This document shows, piece after piece, positions 16,367 to 25,300 of a DNA stretch of 64,000 bases. The notes under the pieces were generated by a model that saw only the letters and a program-made list of their open reading frames with translations, was not told the origin of the DNA and ran no database searches. The first letter of the stretch is position 1; each line of letters starts with the position of its first letter. The stretch is from JANRKB01 sp033763695 (lineage in GTDB: Bacteria > Planctomycetota > Phycisphaerae > Phycisphaerales > UBA1924). The DNA is taken from contig JANRKB010000018.1 in assembly GCA_033763695.1 (NCBI GenBank), forward strand, positions 62,001-126,000, read 5' to 3'. A program made the position numbers and the translations under genes.

Positions 16367-16533
16367 TTTCTCAGCGACAGATCAGAATCGCCGCGGGACG
16401 AGTCTCTGAATCGTACCGTTTGGCCTGAGAACTCAATCCGACGCGGCATTCGGCAGACACAATCAATCACAGCGGCTTTCGACCTCGCCTCCGATATGGC
16501 AATTTGACCATTTGAGATCTGGAAATTTTCCCC

Positions 16534-18753
16534 ATGCCCACCATCACTCTTCCCGACGGTTCCAAGAAGTCCTTTGACAAGCCTGTCTCGGCCAAGGAAG
16601 TCGCATTGTCGATCGGCGCGGGGCTCGCGAAGGCCGCCGTGGGCGCGAAGATCGACGGTGTTCTCTCCGACGTTTCGACTATGATCGACCGCGACGCATC
16701 GCTGGCGATCGTGACCGAGAAGACCCGCGACAAGAAGCCCGACGCCGACGCGCTGTTCCTGTGCCGCCACTCGGCCGCGCACGTCATGGCCGAGGCAATC
16801 CAGGACGTCATCGGCAAGCAGGTGCAACTCGCCTACGGCCCGCCGACCGACACGGGCTTCTTCTACGACATGTTCGTGCCCGAGGGCGTCAAACTCTCCA
16901 GCGATCACTTCGATGCGATCAACAAGCGCATCGCGGAGATCATCAAGGAAGATCGCCCCTTCACCCGTTATGAGCAGCCCGGCAGCGATGCGCTCTCACG
17001 CCTTCGCGGCGAGGGCAACAAGTACAAGGTTGACAACGCCGAGCGCGCGCTGGGCATGCCTTCATCTGTCTACAAGGGTGCCAAATCAGCGGCCCCTGAC
17101 GACGCGGGCACTTCGTCTCTTCGTCTCTCCGTCTCTTCGTCTCTTTCGTTCTACGCCACCGGCACCCCCGGCAAGAACTGGGAAGATCTCTGCCGCGGGC
17201 CGCACGTGCCCAGCACCGGTCGCATCGGTGCCGCACGCGTCATGTCGCTCGCCAGCAGCTACTGGCACGGCGACGAAAACTCCGATCGCCTTATCCGCGT
17301 CTATGGCACCGCGTTCTTCTCGCAGGCCGAGCTCGACGAGTTTCTGAAGCAGAAGGAAGAGGCCGCCAAGCGCGACCATCGCGTCATCGGCAAGAACCTG
17401 CGCCTGTTCCACATCGACGAAGCAGTCGGCCAGGGACTCATCCTCTGGACTCCCAACGGCAGCATCATCCGCAAGGAACTGCAGACCTTCATCGCCGCCG
17501 AACTGCGCAAGCAGGGCTACACCGAAGTCTTCACGCCGCACATCGGGCGCCTGGAACTGTACAAGACCAGCGGCCACTTCCCCTACTACAAGGACAGCCA
17601 GTTCGCGCCCATCGTCGAACGCCAGGCGCTCGAAGAACTCAGTGCGTCAGGCTGCACCTGCAGCGAGATGATGCATCGCGTCGAGGGCGTGTCCAAGCGC
17701 CTCGCCGACGGCATCAACGAGCGCACCAACGCCACCACCATCGCCGCCGATCGCATCATGCCCGACGAACAACTCGTCGAAGGCTTCATGCTCAAGCCGA
17801 TGAACTGCCCGCACCACGCCAAGATCTTCGGCAGTGCGCCGCACTCCTATCGCGATATGCCCGTGCGCCTCGCCGAGTTCGGCACCGTCTATCGCTGGGA
17901 GCAGTCGGGCGAGCTCAACGGCCTCACCCGCGTGCGCGGCTTCACCCAGGACGACGCCCACCTCTTCTGCACCGAAGACCAAGTACCCGCAGAGATCCAG
18001 GGCTGTTTGTCGCTGGTGAAGCTCATCTTCAACGTGCTGGGGATGAAGGAGTATCGCGTGCGCGTGGGTCTGCGCGACCCCGACAGCAATAAGTACACGG
18101 GCAGCGCGGAGAGTTGGGACAAGGCCGAGGCCGCGTGCCGCGATGCCGCGCGCTCGCTGGGCGTGCCGTTCAGCGAAGAGCCCGGTGAGGCCGCGTTCTA
18201 CGGCCCCAAGATCGACTTCGTCGTCAAGGACGTGATCGGCCGCGAGTGGCAGCTCGGCACCGTGCAGGTCGATTACCAGATGGGCAATCGCTTCGACCTC
18301 TCGTACATCGGCCCTGACAACAAGGCCCATCGCCCGGTGGTCATCCATCGCGCACCGTTCGGCAGCATGGAGCGTTTCTGCGGCGTGCTCATCGAGCACT
18401 TTGCGGGTGCGTTCCCCACTTGGCTCAGCCCCGAGCAGGTGCGCGTGCTGCCCATCAGCGAGAAGAGCAACGAGTACGCCGAGCAGGTCGCGGCAGAACT
18501 TCGCGCGGCGGGCGTGCGCGTCAAGGTCGATGCCAGCGGTGATCGCATTCAGGCCAAGGTGAAGGTCGCGGCCGATGAGAAGGTGCCGTACATGCTCATC
18601 GTCGGCCCGCGCGACGCCGAGGGTCGCACCGTCTCCGTCCGCGTCCGCGGCATCGAGAAGGACCTGGGCGCGATGCCGCTGGCGAAGTTCGTTGTCGATC
18701 TCGCCGAGGAGATCGCGAGCAAGCGCGCGGAGCTGGGTGTGAAGCCTGCATAA
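16534..18753 (+). CDS. thrS: Threonyl-tRNA synthetase
   Basis: This enzyme charges tRNA-Thr in the cytoplasm. The protein has 739 residues, longer than the usual ~640. The domains in order are TGS (1-60), editing (about 75-290, HSAAHVMAEA and CRGPHVPSTG), class II catalytic core (about 295-640) and anticodon binding (about 645-735). Zinc ligands are Cys425 (MNCPHH), His476 (DDAHLF) and His605 (IHRAPFGSMERF); motif 2 is YRWEQSGELNGLTRVRGF. Two insertions explain the extra length. One is a Ser/Leu-rich stretch in the editing domain (about 183-207) coded partly by an 8-base tandem repeat. The other lies between the first motif and the zinc Cys (about 365-415). A candidate Thr attenuator lies upstream. 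Confidence 0.97.
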   Translation: MPTITLPDGSKKSFDKPVSAKEVALSIGAGLAKAAVGAKIDGVLSDVSTMIDRDASLAIVTEKTRDKKPDADALFLCRHSAAHVMAEAIQDVIGKQVQLAYGPPTDTGFFYDMFVPEGVKLSSDHFDAINKRIAEIIKEDRPFTRYEQPGSDALSRLRGEGNKYKVDNAERALGMPSSVYKGAKSAAPDDAGTSSLRLSVSSSLSFYATGTPGKNWEDLCRGPHVPSTGRIGAARVMSLASSYWHGDENSDRLIRVYGTAFFSQAELDEFLKQKEEAAKRDHRVIGKNLRLFHIDEAVGQGLILWTPNGSIIRKELQTFIAAELRKQGYTEVFTPHIGRLELYKTSGHFPYYKDSQFAPIVERQALEELSASGCTCSEMMHRVEGVSKRLADGINERTNATTIAADRIMPDEQLVEGFMLKPMNCPHHAKIFGSAPHSYRDMPVRLAEFGTVYRWEQSGELNGLTRVRGFTQDDAHLFCTEDQVPAEIQGCLSLVKLIFNVLGMKEYRVRVGLRDPDSNKYTGSAESWDKAEAACRDAARSLGVPFSEEPGEAAFYGPKIDFVVKDVIGREWQLGTVQVDYQMGNRFDLSYIGPDNKAHRPVVIHRAPFGSMERFCGVLIEHFAGAFPTWLSPEQVRVLPISEKSNEYAEQVAAELRAAGVRVKVDASGDRIQAKVKVAADEKVPYMLIVGPRDAEGRTVSVRVRGIEKDLGAMPLAKFVVDLAEEIASKRAELGVKPA
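17112..17143 (+). repeat. Octanucleotide tandem repeat inside thrS
   Basis: Four copies of TTCGTCTC, with one variant (TCCGTCTC), run in series and are followed by TTTCG. They encode part of a Ser/Leu-rich insertion in the editing domain. The unit is not a multiple of three, so a change in copy number would shift the frame. Confidence 0.85.
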
Positions 18754-18850
18754 GGCTTTGTTCGAAGAAGGTACACTCGCCGTTAAACCTGTCCGACATC
18801 GCTCTATCCACACATTTGGCGGCTGGTTCATCTCAGCAAGAGTGCATCCG

Positions 18851-19420
18851 ATGGACTCCCAACCTCTCAACACTAACTCACCATCTCCCACATCGAAGGC
18901 GTGGCAGTACGCGGAAGCCAATGTCTACACGATGACGAATCCGTACACTACACGAGAAGAAAAGTTCGAAATCGAGATAGCTTTTCAACTTCCGATGAAG
19001 ATCACCAATTGGACATTATCTATCTGCGGAGTCCTATGGACTCGCGATGCCTTGGGAGTTAGTTTACTTTTAGTGATTCCCGTTGTTTTCAGCATACTCG
19101 GCTGCCTGTGGGTTTGGTATCTGTATGAGGGGCGATTCGCCCGAGTCATGAGTTTCTTGCTTCATCCACCGTTTGTTTATTGGATCCCACACGTTGCATG
19201 CGGGATCTGGCTGTTCACCCTGGGTCACTACGTTCCCGGAGGTGTCATCTTGGTTAATCAACTCACGTTCTGTACATTGACCTTTATTCCGAGTATACTT
19301 TTCTTTACTGTTCTTCGCGTGGGATATAAAATGCACCCGAAGTACGCGCTGCTCAAGCGGATCACTGGAAGGACTTTCGCCTTCGAATCTGCGAGCACCA
19401 CAAGCAGCGAGAATCGATAG
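18851..19420 (+). CDS. Membrane protein of unknown function with low-GC composition
   Basis: The start is ATG 18851 (189 residues); the frame extends to 18758 without coding character. A soluble N-terminus of ~55 residues is followed by four hydrophobic helices (roughly 58-85, 93-112, 118-138 and 140-165) and a basic tail. No family is recognised. The DNA is visibly more AT-rich than its neighbours, with codons such as TTA, AGA and ATA that are rare elsewhere in the window. This points to a recent arrival or to relaxed selection. It follows thrS by ~100 bases. Confidence 0.6.
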   Translation: MDSQPLNTNSPSPTSKAWQYAEANVYTMTNPYTTREEKFEIEIAFQLPMKITNWTLSICGVLWTRDALGVSLLLVIPVVFSILGCLWVWYLYEGRFARVMSFLLHPPFVYWIPHVACGIWLFTLGHYVPGGVILVNQLTFCTLTFIPSILFFTVLRVGYKMHPKYALLKRITGRTFAFESASTTSSENR

Positions 19421-19479
19421 TTTTGCTTGGTGGACGTTGGTCGGGCCAGCCCTCGCACCAATTTTGACGCGGTGGTGGG

Positions 19480-19764
19480 ATGAGCTTCTTGGAATGGGTG
19501 ACGCGGGCACCTCTCGACCCGATTTCGCGCGGGCAGCTCTTTGTTGATTGGTTCGTCGTCAACGATAACTGGCCGTCGGGAACAGGGCCGGACACGGAAT
19601 GCCTCGATGACGCGATGTTCTTTGCGCTCATCGTGAACTGTGCGGGGACGTGCTCTGACAAGCACTGGTACGACGAACTGCCACGGCGGATTCTGATCGT
19701 CGGCGACGCCGTCTCCGAGTCTGAGGTGGTCGCTGCGATCCGGACCCAGATCGGCAAGCCCTGA
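19480..19764 (+). CDS. Hypothetical protein, 94 aa
   Basis: The start is fixed by an in-frame stop at 19465 and a GGTGGTGGG stretch before ATG 19480. The small soluble protein has a Trp/Asp-rich middle (DWFVVNDNWPSGTGPDTECL) and a C-terminal strand-helix pair (RRILIVGDAVSESEVVAAIR). No family is recognised. Longer minus-strand frames overlap it, but their amino-acid composition is typical of antisense shadows. Confidence 0.45.
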   Translation: MSFLEWVTRAPLDPISRGQLFVDWFVVNDNWPSGTGPDTECLDDAMFFALIVNCAGTCSDKHWYDELPRRILIVGDAVSESEVVAAIRTQIGKP

Positions 19765-19912
19765 GCAGTCCGGCGCGAACGCGCGGCTGCACAGATCAAA
19801 GAGACGCGTCGCTCGGCTCGTGTTCGCATTGCAACGGGCCAAACGTTGTACTTTGGGCTTGGGACGCTGCCCCGAACCTGTTACTGTGGACCTCTGGATT
19901 GTGGGGTAACCA

Positions 19913-22162
19913 ATGACTGCACGCCGACTCAGCGTTCTCTCGCTGCCGTTTTTCCTCGTTGCCTGCGCGGCGACTTCTCTTGCGCACGCGCAGGGGGGCA
20001 ACGGCGAGGCTGTCGTCGGACCGGCGGTCGCGCCCGGCGGCGGATCGCCCTATGACGGTCGATTCGCCGCCAGTACCTATCGCTTTGACAGCGGAACGGC
20101 AACGAGCGCATTCGGAGGCACGCCCGCGAACTATGACGCGGTGTGGGTCACGCGGTTTGACGCCGTCGGCGGTGCGGACGCAATCACGTCGGTGACCACG
20201 CCGTTCGCCTTCACGGCGGTAGGCACGACCGCAACGATCTACATTTGGGAAGACCCGGACGACAGCGGCAACCCGGCAAACCGGGTGCTGATCGCGACGG
20301 TACCCGTCGAAGTGCAGTCTCAATGCTACTGCACCGGGCCGTTGTTCAACGTGTTCACGATGCCTCAGCCGGTGCCGGTGCGCGGCTCGTTCTTCGTCGG
20401 CGTGAAAGTACCGGGCAAGAATGGCGAGTTCCCGGCGCTCTTTGAGGCTTCCACGCCGTACGCCGCGAATCGCTCGTTTTTGCGAGTGATCGCGGCCGGG
20501 TTTGACCCGCTCGCGACGTCGTTGAATCCAGCTGGCAGCCCGCCCAGTCCCGTGACGTGGTTCATCCGCGCCAACGGCTCCAACAGCGGCTTCACCTATC
20601 AAGGCTCGCTCAACGTCAGCGGCGCGGCATACACCGGCAACGCCGACCTGATCGCGACGATCTATGACGCCGAGTCCGGCGGAGCAGCGATGTCGCCGTC
20701 GTTCGCCATCGCGGGCGTGTCGGTAACCAACGGTCTCTTCAGCGTGCGCATCCCGGCGGATGCCTCGTCGTTTGACCCGGGCGCTGATCGCTGGCTCGAA
20801 CTGGGCGTGAAGCGCGCGGGCGAATCGGGGTACACGACGCTCGTGCCGCGCCACCGGATTACGTCGGTGCCGACGGCGCTCGCCGCAGCGCGGGTGGATT
20901 GGAGCGGGCTGACGAACATTCCGGCGACGCTCCCGCCGTGGAATCAGGTGTCGGGCGGAATCGCGTACACCGCGGGACGGGTGGGCATCGGAACGAGCAA
21001 TCCGATCGACCAGCTGTCGCTGCTTGGCGGCGCGATGTCGTTCGCACCCGCATCGAATCCCGTGCCGTTTGTCGGCTTGGACTATGACTCCACGACGGAT
21101 GCTCTGCGATTCCGTACCAACGTCGGAGCGTCGGCATTGAACGGGACCGCGATGACGATCAAGCGCACGAGCGGCGACGTCGGCATCGGGACAACCACTC
21201 CAAGCGCTAGGCTCCACGTGCAGGGCACGGCACGCTTTGTTGGTCCGAACAACGGCGGGGTGATTACAACAACGGACTTCGGGCTGTTCGGCGGAACGCA
21301 ACTGCTCGCGACGCTGACCGGAAACAACGCGGGGGCCCAGGTCCGCCTTGCCACGTCGACTTCGGCGGCGAACTTCATCGACGTCGGCCAGAACAGCAGC
21401 GGCGACTTTGTCGTCGAAGGCAACGACAATCCGCGATTGACGGTGACGAATGCGGGCAACGTCGGCATCGGTAACCCGACGCCCGCAACGCTCTTGCATG
21501 TCGGCAACTACTCGACCGGTCCAAACACGCTGCGCATCGCCGCCGCAGGCACGAGGACGCAAAGCGTTCAGTTTCGGTTCTTCAGCGACCTCTATGGCTG
21601 GAACATCGACAGTGTGGACGACAACTCAGTCAATCCGTCCGGGTTGTACTTCCGCTCCGCGTTCGGCAGTGCGACGTTCACCGACCGGATGTTTATCAGC
21701 GTCAACAGCGGCAACGTCGGCATCGGCACGACGAACGCGCCGCATCGGTTGACCGTGAGCGGCAACGTCTCCGCCAACAACGTGGTCGTGCCGTCGTCGA
21801 TCCGCTTCAAGGACCACGTCACGCCGCTCGCCGGCGCACTCGATGGGCTGCTCAAGCTCGACGGCGTGCGCTTTGACTGGAAGCCCGAGTACGCGGCGAC
21901 GCGCCCGGGCCGCGAGCACGACCTGGGTTTCGTCGCCGAGGACGTCGAGAAGGTCTTCCCCGAACTCGTCTTCCGCGACGCGGATGGCAACGTGACGGGC
22001 ATGGACTATTCGCGTCTCACGGCGGTGGCCGTCGCAGCGATCAAGGAGCAGCAGACGCGCTTCGACGCCGACAAGGCCGCCAAGCAGCGCGAGATCGATG
22101 ACCTCAAGGCAAGGCTGGAGCGACTGGAAGCGCAGATCAACGCACGATCTGCTGCCAAGTAA
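19913..22162 (+). CDS. Secreted protein with C-terminal S74 (endosialidase-type) auto-chaperone domain
   Basis: The protein has 749 residues. A signal peptide (1-26, LAHAQG) is followed by two beta-rich domains. From ~335 to 600, repeats of the GNVGIGTTxPxxxLHV type occur, as in phage tail fibres and trimeric surface proteins. The C-terminus (about 625-745) is the intramolecular chaperone domain: SSIRFK with the self-cleaving dyad Ser628/Lys633, DLGFVAEDVEKVFPELV, YSRLTAVAVAAIKEQQ and a trimer-forming coiled coil. In the family the domain folds the trimer and is then cut off. No phage genes surround it, so this looks like a resident surface or secreted fibre. Confidence 0.9.
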   Translation: MTARRLSVLSLPFFLVACAATSLAHAQGGNGEAVVGPAVAPGGGSPYDGRFAASTYRFDSGTATSAFGGTPANYDAVWVTRFDAVGGADAITSVTTPFAFTAVGTTATIYIWEDPDDSGNPANRVLIATVPVEVQSQCYCTGPLFNVFTMPQPVPVRGSFFVGVKVPGKNGEFPALFEASTPYAANRSFLRVIAAGFDPLATSLNPAGSPPSPVTWFIRANGSNSGFTYQGSLNVSGAAYTGNADLIATIYDAESGGAAMSPSFAIAGVSVTNGLFSVRIPADASSFDPGADRWLELGVKRAGESGYTTLVPRHRITSVPTALAAARVDWSGLTNIPATLPPWNQVSGGIAYTAGRVGIGTSNPIDQLSLLGGAMSFAPASNPVPFVGLDYDSTTDALRFRTNVGASALNGTAMTIKRTSGDVGIGTTTPSARLHVQGTARFVGPNNGGVITTTDFGLFGGTQLLATLTGNNAGAQVRLATSTSAANFIDVGQNSSGDFVVEGNDNPRLTVTNAGNVGIGNPTPATLLHVGNYSTGPNTLRIAAAGTRTQSVQFRFFSDLYGWNIDSVDDNSVNPSGLYFRSAFGSATFTDRMFISVNSGNVGIGTTNAPHRLTVSGNVSANNVVVPSSIRFKDHVTPLAGALDGLLKLDGVRFDWKPEYAATRPGREHDLGFVAEDVEKVFPELVFRDADGNVTGMDYSRLTAVAVAAIKEQQTRFDADKAAKQREIDDLKARLERLEAQINARSAAK

Positions 22163-22278
22163 CCGGTCGTGTCGCCCCAAATGCGATTCAGGCCGCTGTC
22201 TGTTGCCCAGCACGGCGGCTGCCGCTCGTGCGCTGCGGTCACAACGGGTCCTCGCACGGGTTTCCGGGGTGAGACTGC

Positions 22279-22310
22279 CTATATCCGTATATCCGCATAC
22301 ATGGATATAG
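22279..22310. promoter_or_regulatory. Nested inverted repeat before metH
   Basis: CTATATCC (22279-22286) and GGATATAG (22303-22310) are perfect arms. Inside them GTAT (22287-22290) and ATAC (22297-22300) form a second symmetric pair around ATCCGC. The element ends 30 bases before the metH ATG and is the only AT-rich patch in the intergenic region. Both operator and hairpin readings are possible. No cobalamin or SAM riboswitch motifs are visible. Confidence 0.6.
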
Positions 22311-22340
22311 ACCAGCCGCCCCGGCCTACACTCTCTCCCG

Positions 22341-25300
22341 ATGCCCTCCGCCTTCCTCCAAGCCCTTGCCCGACGCACCCTCGTCTTTGACGGCGGCATG
22401 GGCACGCAGATTCATAAGGTCGATCTCTCGATCGAGCTCGACTACTGCGGCTGCGAGAACTGCACCGACATCCTCGCCAAGACCCGCCCCGACGTCATCG
22501 GCGCGATCCATGATCGCTATCTCGAAGCCGGGGCAGATGTCGTTGAGACCGATTCCTTCGGCGCGAGCAAACTGGTGCTGGCCGAGTTCGGCATCGCCGA
22601 GCGGACGTATGAACTCGCGAAGGCCAGCGCGGAAGTGGCCCGCGCCAGCGCGGCGAAGTACTCCACCAAAGACAAGCCCCGCTTCGTCGCTGGCAGCATG
22701 GGGCCGGGAACGAAACTCATCACGCTGGGCAACACGACGTGGGACGCGATGCTCGACAGCTATCGCGAGTGCGCCCGCGGCCTGATCGACGGCGGGGCGG
22801 ACCTGCTCATCATCGAAACCTGCCAAGACCTGTTGCAGGTCAAGTGCGCGATCAATGCCGTGCTGGCGGCCCTCGAAGAACGCGGCAAGACGCCGAGCGA
22901 CGTACCGATCATGGCGAGCGTCACGATCGAGAGCACGGGCACGATGCTGCTGGGCTCGGCGATCGAGGCCGCGGCCGTCGCGCTCGCGGGCTATCCGATC
23001 ATCTCGCTGGGCCTCAACTGCGCGACCGGTCCGACCGAAATGACCGAGCACGTGCACTGGCTCGGCAAGCACTGGCGCCGCGCGGGCGTGGGCAATCGCA
23101 ACTTGAGCGTCATGCCCAACGCGGGCTTGCCGGTGCTGCATGAAGGCCGCACGGAGTATCCGCTCCAGCCGCAGCCGTTCGTCGAGGCGATGCAGAAGTT
23201 CATCGAGGCCGACGGCGTGAACATCGTTGGCGGCTGCTGCGGCACGACGCCCGAACACATCAAACTGCTGACGCAATGCGTCGAAGAGCACGAGCGGCGC
23301 AGACACACGTCGGTGCCGAGCACGACCGCCGCGAACATCGGCGGTGTCGTGCCGGACGATGCGGAGCTGCCCGAGGGTGCGACGAGTCTGTACTCGGTCA
23401 CCGACTATCGCCAGGACAACTCGTTCCTGATCGTCGGTGAGCGCATGAACGCCAGTGGCAGCCGCGCGTTCAAGAAACTGCTCGAGGCCGAGGACTGGGA
23501 CGGCGTGGTCTCGCTGGCGAAGGAGCAGTTGCGCGAGGGCGCGCACGTGCTCGACCTGAACGTCGACTACGCCGGGCGCGACAACGCCCGCGACATGGCC
23601 GAGATCGTCAAACGCGTCGTGCGCCAGGTCGATGCGCCGCTCATGCTCGACTCGACGCAGATCGCGACGATCGAGGCTGGCCTGCGCCACGCGCCGGGCA
23701 AGTGCATCATCAACTCCGCCAACTTCGAGGACGGCGAAGAGAAGTTCGACGCGATCTGCAAACTCGCCAAGACCTACGGCGCGGCACTCGTCATCGGCTC
23801 GATCGATGAGGACAAGCAGGCGTCCATGGCCCGCACCGCGGAACGCAAGTACTCCATCGCGAAGCGCGGCCTTGAACGCGCAACGCAGACGTGGGGTCTC
23901 GATGCCGCCGACGTGCTGTTCGATCCGCTCGTGCTGCCGATTTCGACGGGCATGGAGACTGATCGGCGCAGCGCTCTGGAACTCATCGACGGCATCCGTC
24001 GCATCTCGGCGGCGTTCCCTCGCTGCCAGAGCGTTGTCGGCCTCTCAAACGTCTCGTTCGGTCTGAATCCTGCCGCACGCCAGGTGCTCAACTCGGCATT
24101 CTTGCACGAACTCCGCGAGGCGGGGCTGACGGGCGCAATCGTGCACGCGAGCAAGATTCTGCCGCGGAACAAGATCGAGCAGCGCCAGTGGGACGCGGCC
24201 ATTGAACTGATCTATGACCGACGCGAGAAGGGGGATCCGCTCGCCGCGTTCATCGAACTCTTCAAGGACGCCACCACCAGCAGCACGAAGCGCGAGACCA
24301 AGGACCTCACGATCGAAGAGCGGCTGCGGGCCCACATCATCGACGGCGAGAAGCAAGGCCTGAAGGAGAGCATCGACGCCGCGCTCACCAAGTATCGCCC
24401 GCTGGACATCATCAACGATCACCTGCTCGACGGCATGAAAACCGTCGGCGAACTCTTCGGCTCGGGCAAGATGCAGTTGCCCTTCGTGCTCCAGAGCGCG
24501 GAGGTGATGAAGATGTCAGTGGCGATGCTTGAGCCGCTGATGGATCGCGTGCAGGGCCAGGCCAAGGGCACGATTGTGCTCGCGACCGTCAAGGGCGACG
24601 TGCACGACATCGGCAAGAACCTCGTCGACATCATCCTCACGAACAACGGCTACAACGTCGTCAACATCGGCATCAAGCAGCACCTGCCGCAGATCGTGCA
24701 GGCGTGGCGCGAGCACAAGGCCGATGCGATCGGGCTGTCGGGCCTGCTCGTCAAGAGCGTCAACGTCATGGAGGACAACATCAAGGAGATGAACGAGCAG
24801 GGCGTGAACCCCCCGCTGCTCCTTGGTGGTGCCGCTCTCACGCGACACTACTGCGAAGGCCACCTGCGCCCGCTCTACAAGGGCGAGTGCTTCTACGGCA
24901 AGGACGCGTTCGAAGGTCTCGCGACGATGGACAAGATCATGGCTGGCGAGACCAAGACCCTCGCCGCCGAGATCGAGGCTCGCCAGACCAAGCGCAGCAA
25001 CGCCGAGCAGACGATCCTGCAGTCGCGCGTCGCCAAACTCGCGGCGGCACAGGACGCGGGCGGCGCTGCGACCACTGCAACGACGGCCGTGCGCGTGCGC
25101 TCCGATGTCGCGGCCGATGCGCTTGTGCCGAGCGTGCCTTTCTGGGGTTCGCGCGTCATCACCGACATCGACTTGGATCAGGTCTTTGCGTTCATCAATC
25201 CCGTCGCACTCTTCCGCGGCCAGTGGCAAGTGAAGAAGGGCTCGCTTTCCGACGCCCAGTACGACGCGCTGCTCGAAGACACGATCAAGCCCGTCTTCGA

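Noticed and set aside
15795..16533. T-box riboswitch before thrS
   Set aside because: No GGUGGNACCGCG-like T-box sequence, AG bulge or specifier stem could be found; a leader-peptide attenuator explains the terminator better.
17647..18921. Minus-strand frame of 424 codons opposite thrS
   Set aside because: Antisense shadow of thrS; Ala/Leu/His/Arg-rich with no domain.
19796..21562. Minus-strand frame of 588 codons opposite the S74 protein
   Set aside because: Arg/His-rich shadow frame; the plus strand has a signal peptide and an intact S74 domain.
19913..22162. Prophage or gene-transfer-agent remnant
   Set aside because: Only the tail-fibre-type domain is phage-like; the protein has a signal peptide and its neighbours are ordinary chromosomal genes.
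22163..22340. Cobalamin or SAM riboswitch before metH
   Set aside because: None of the conserved blocks (for example the B12 box) are present; only the inverted repeat stands out.
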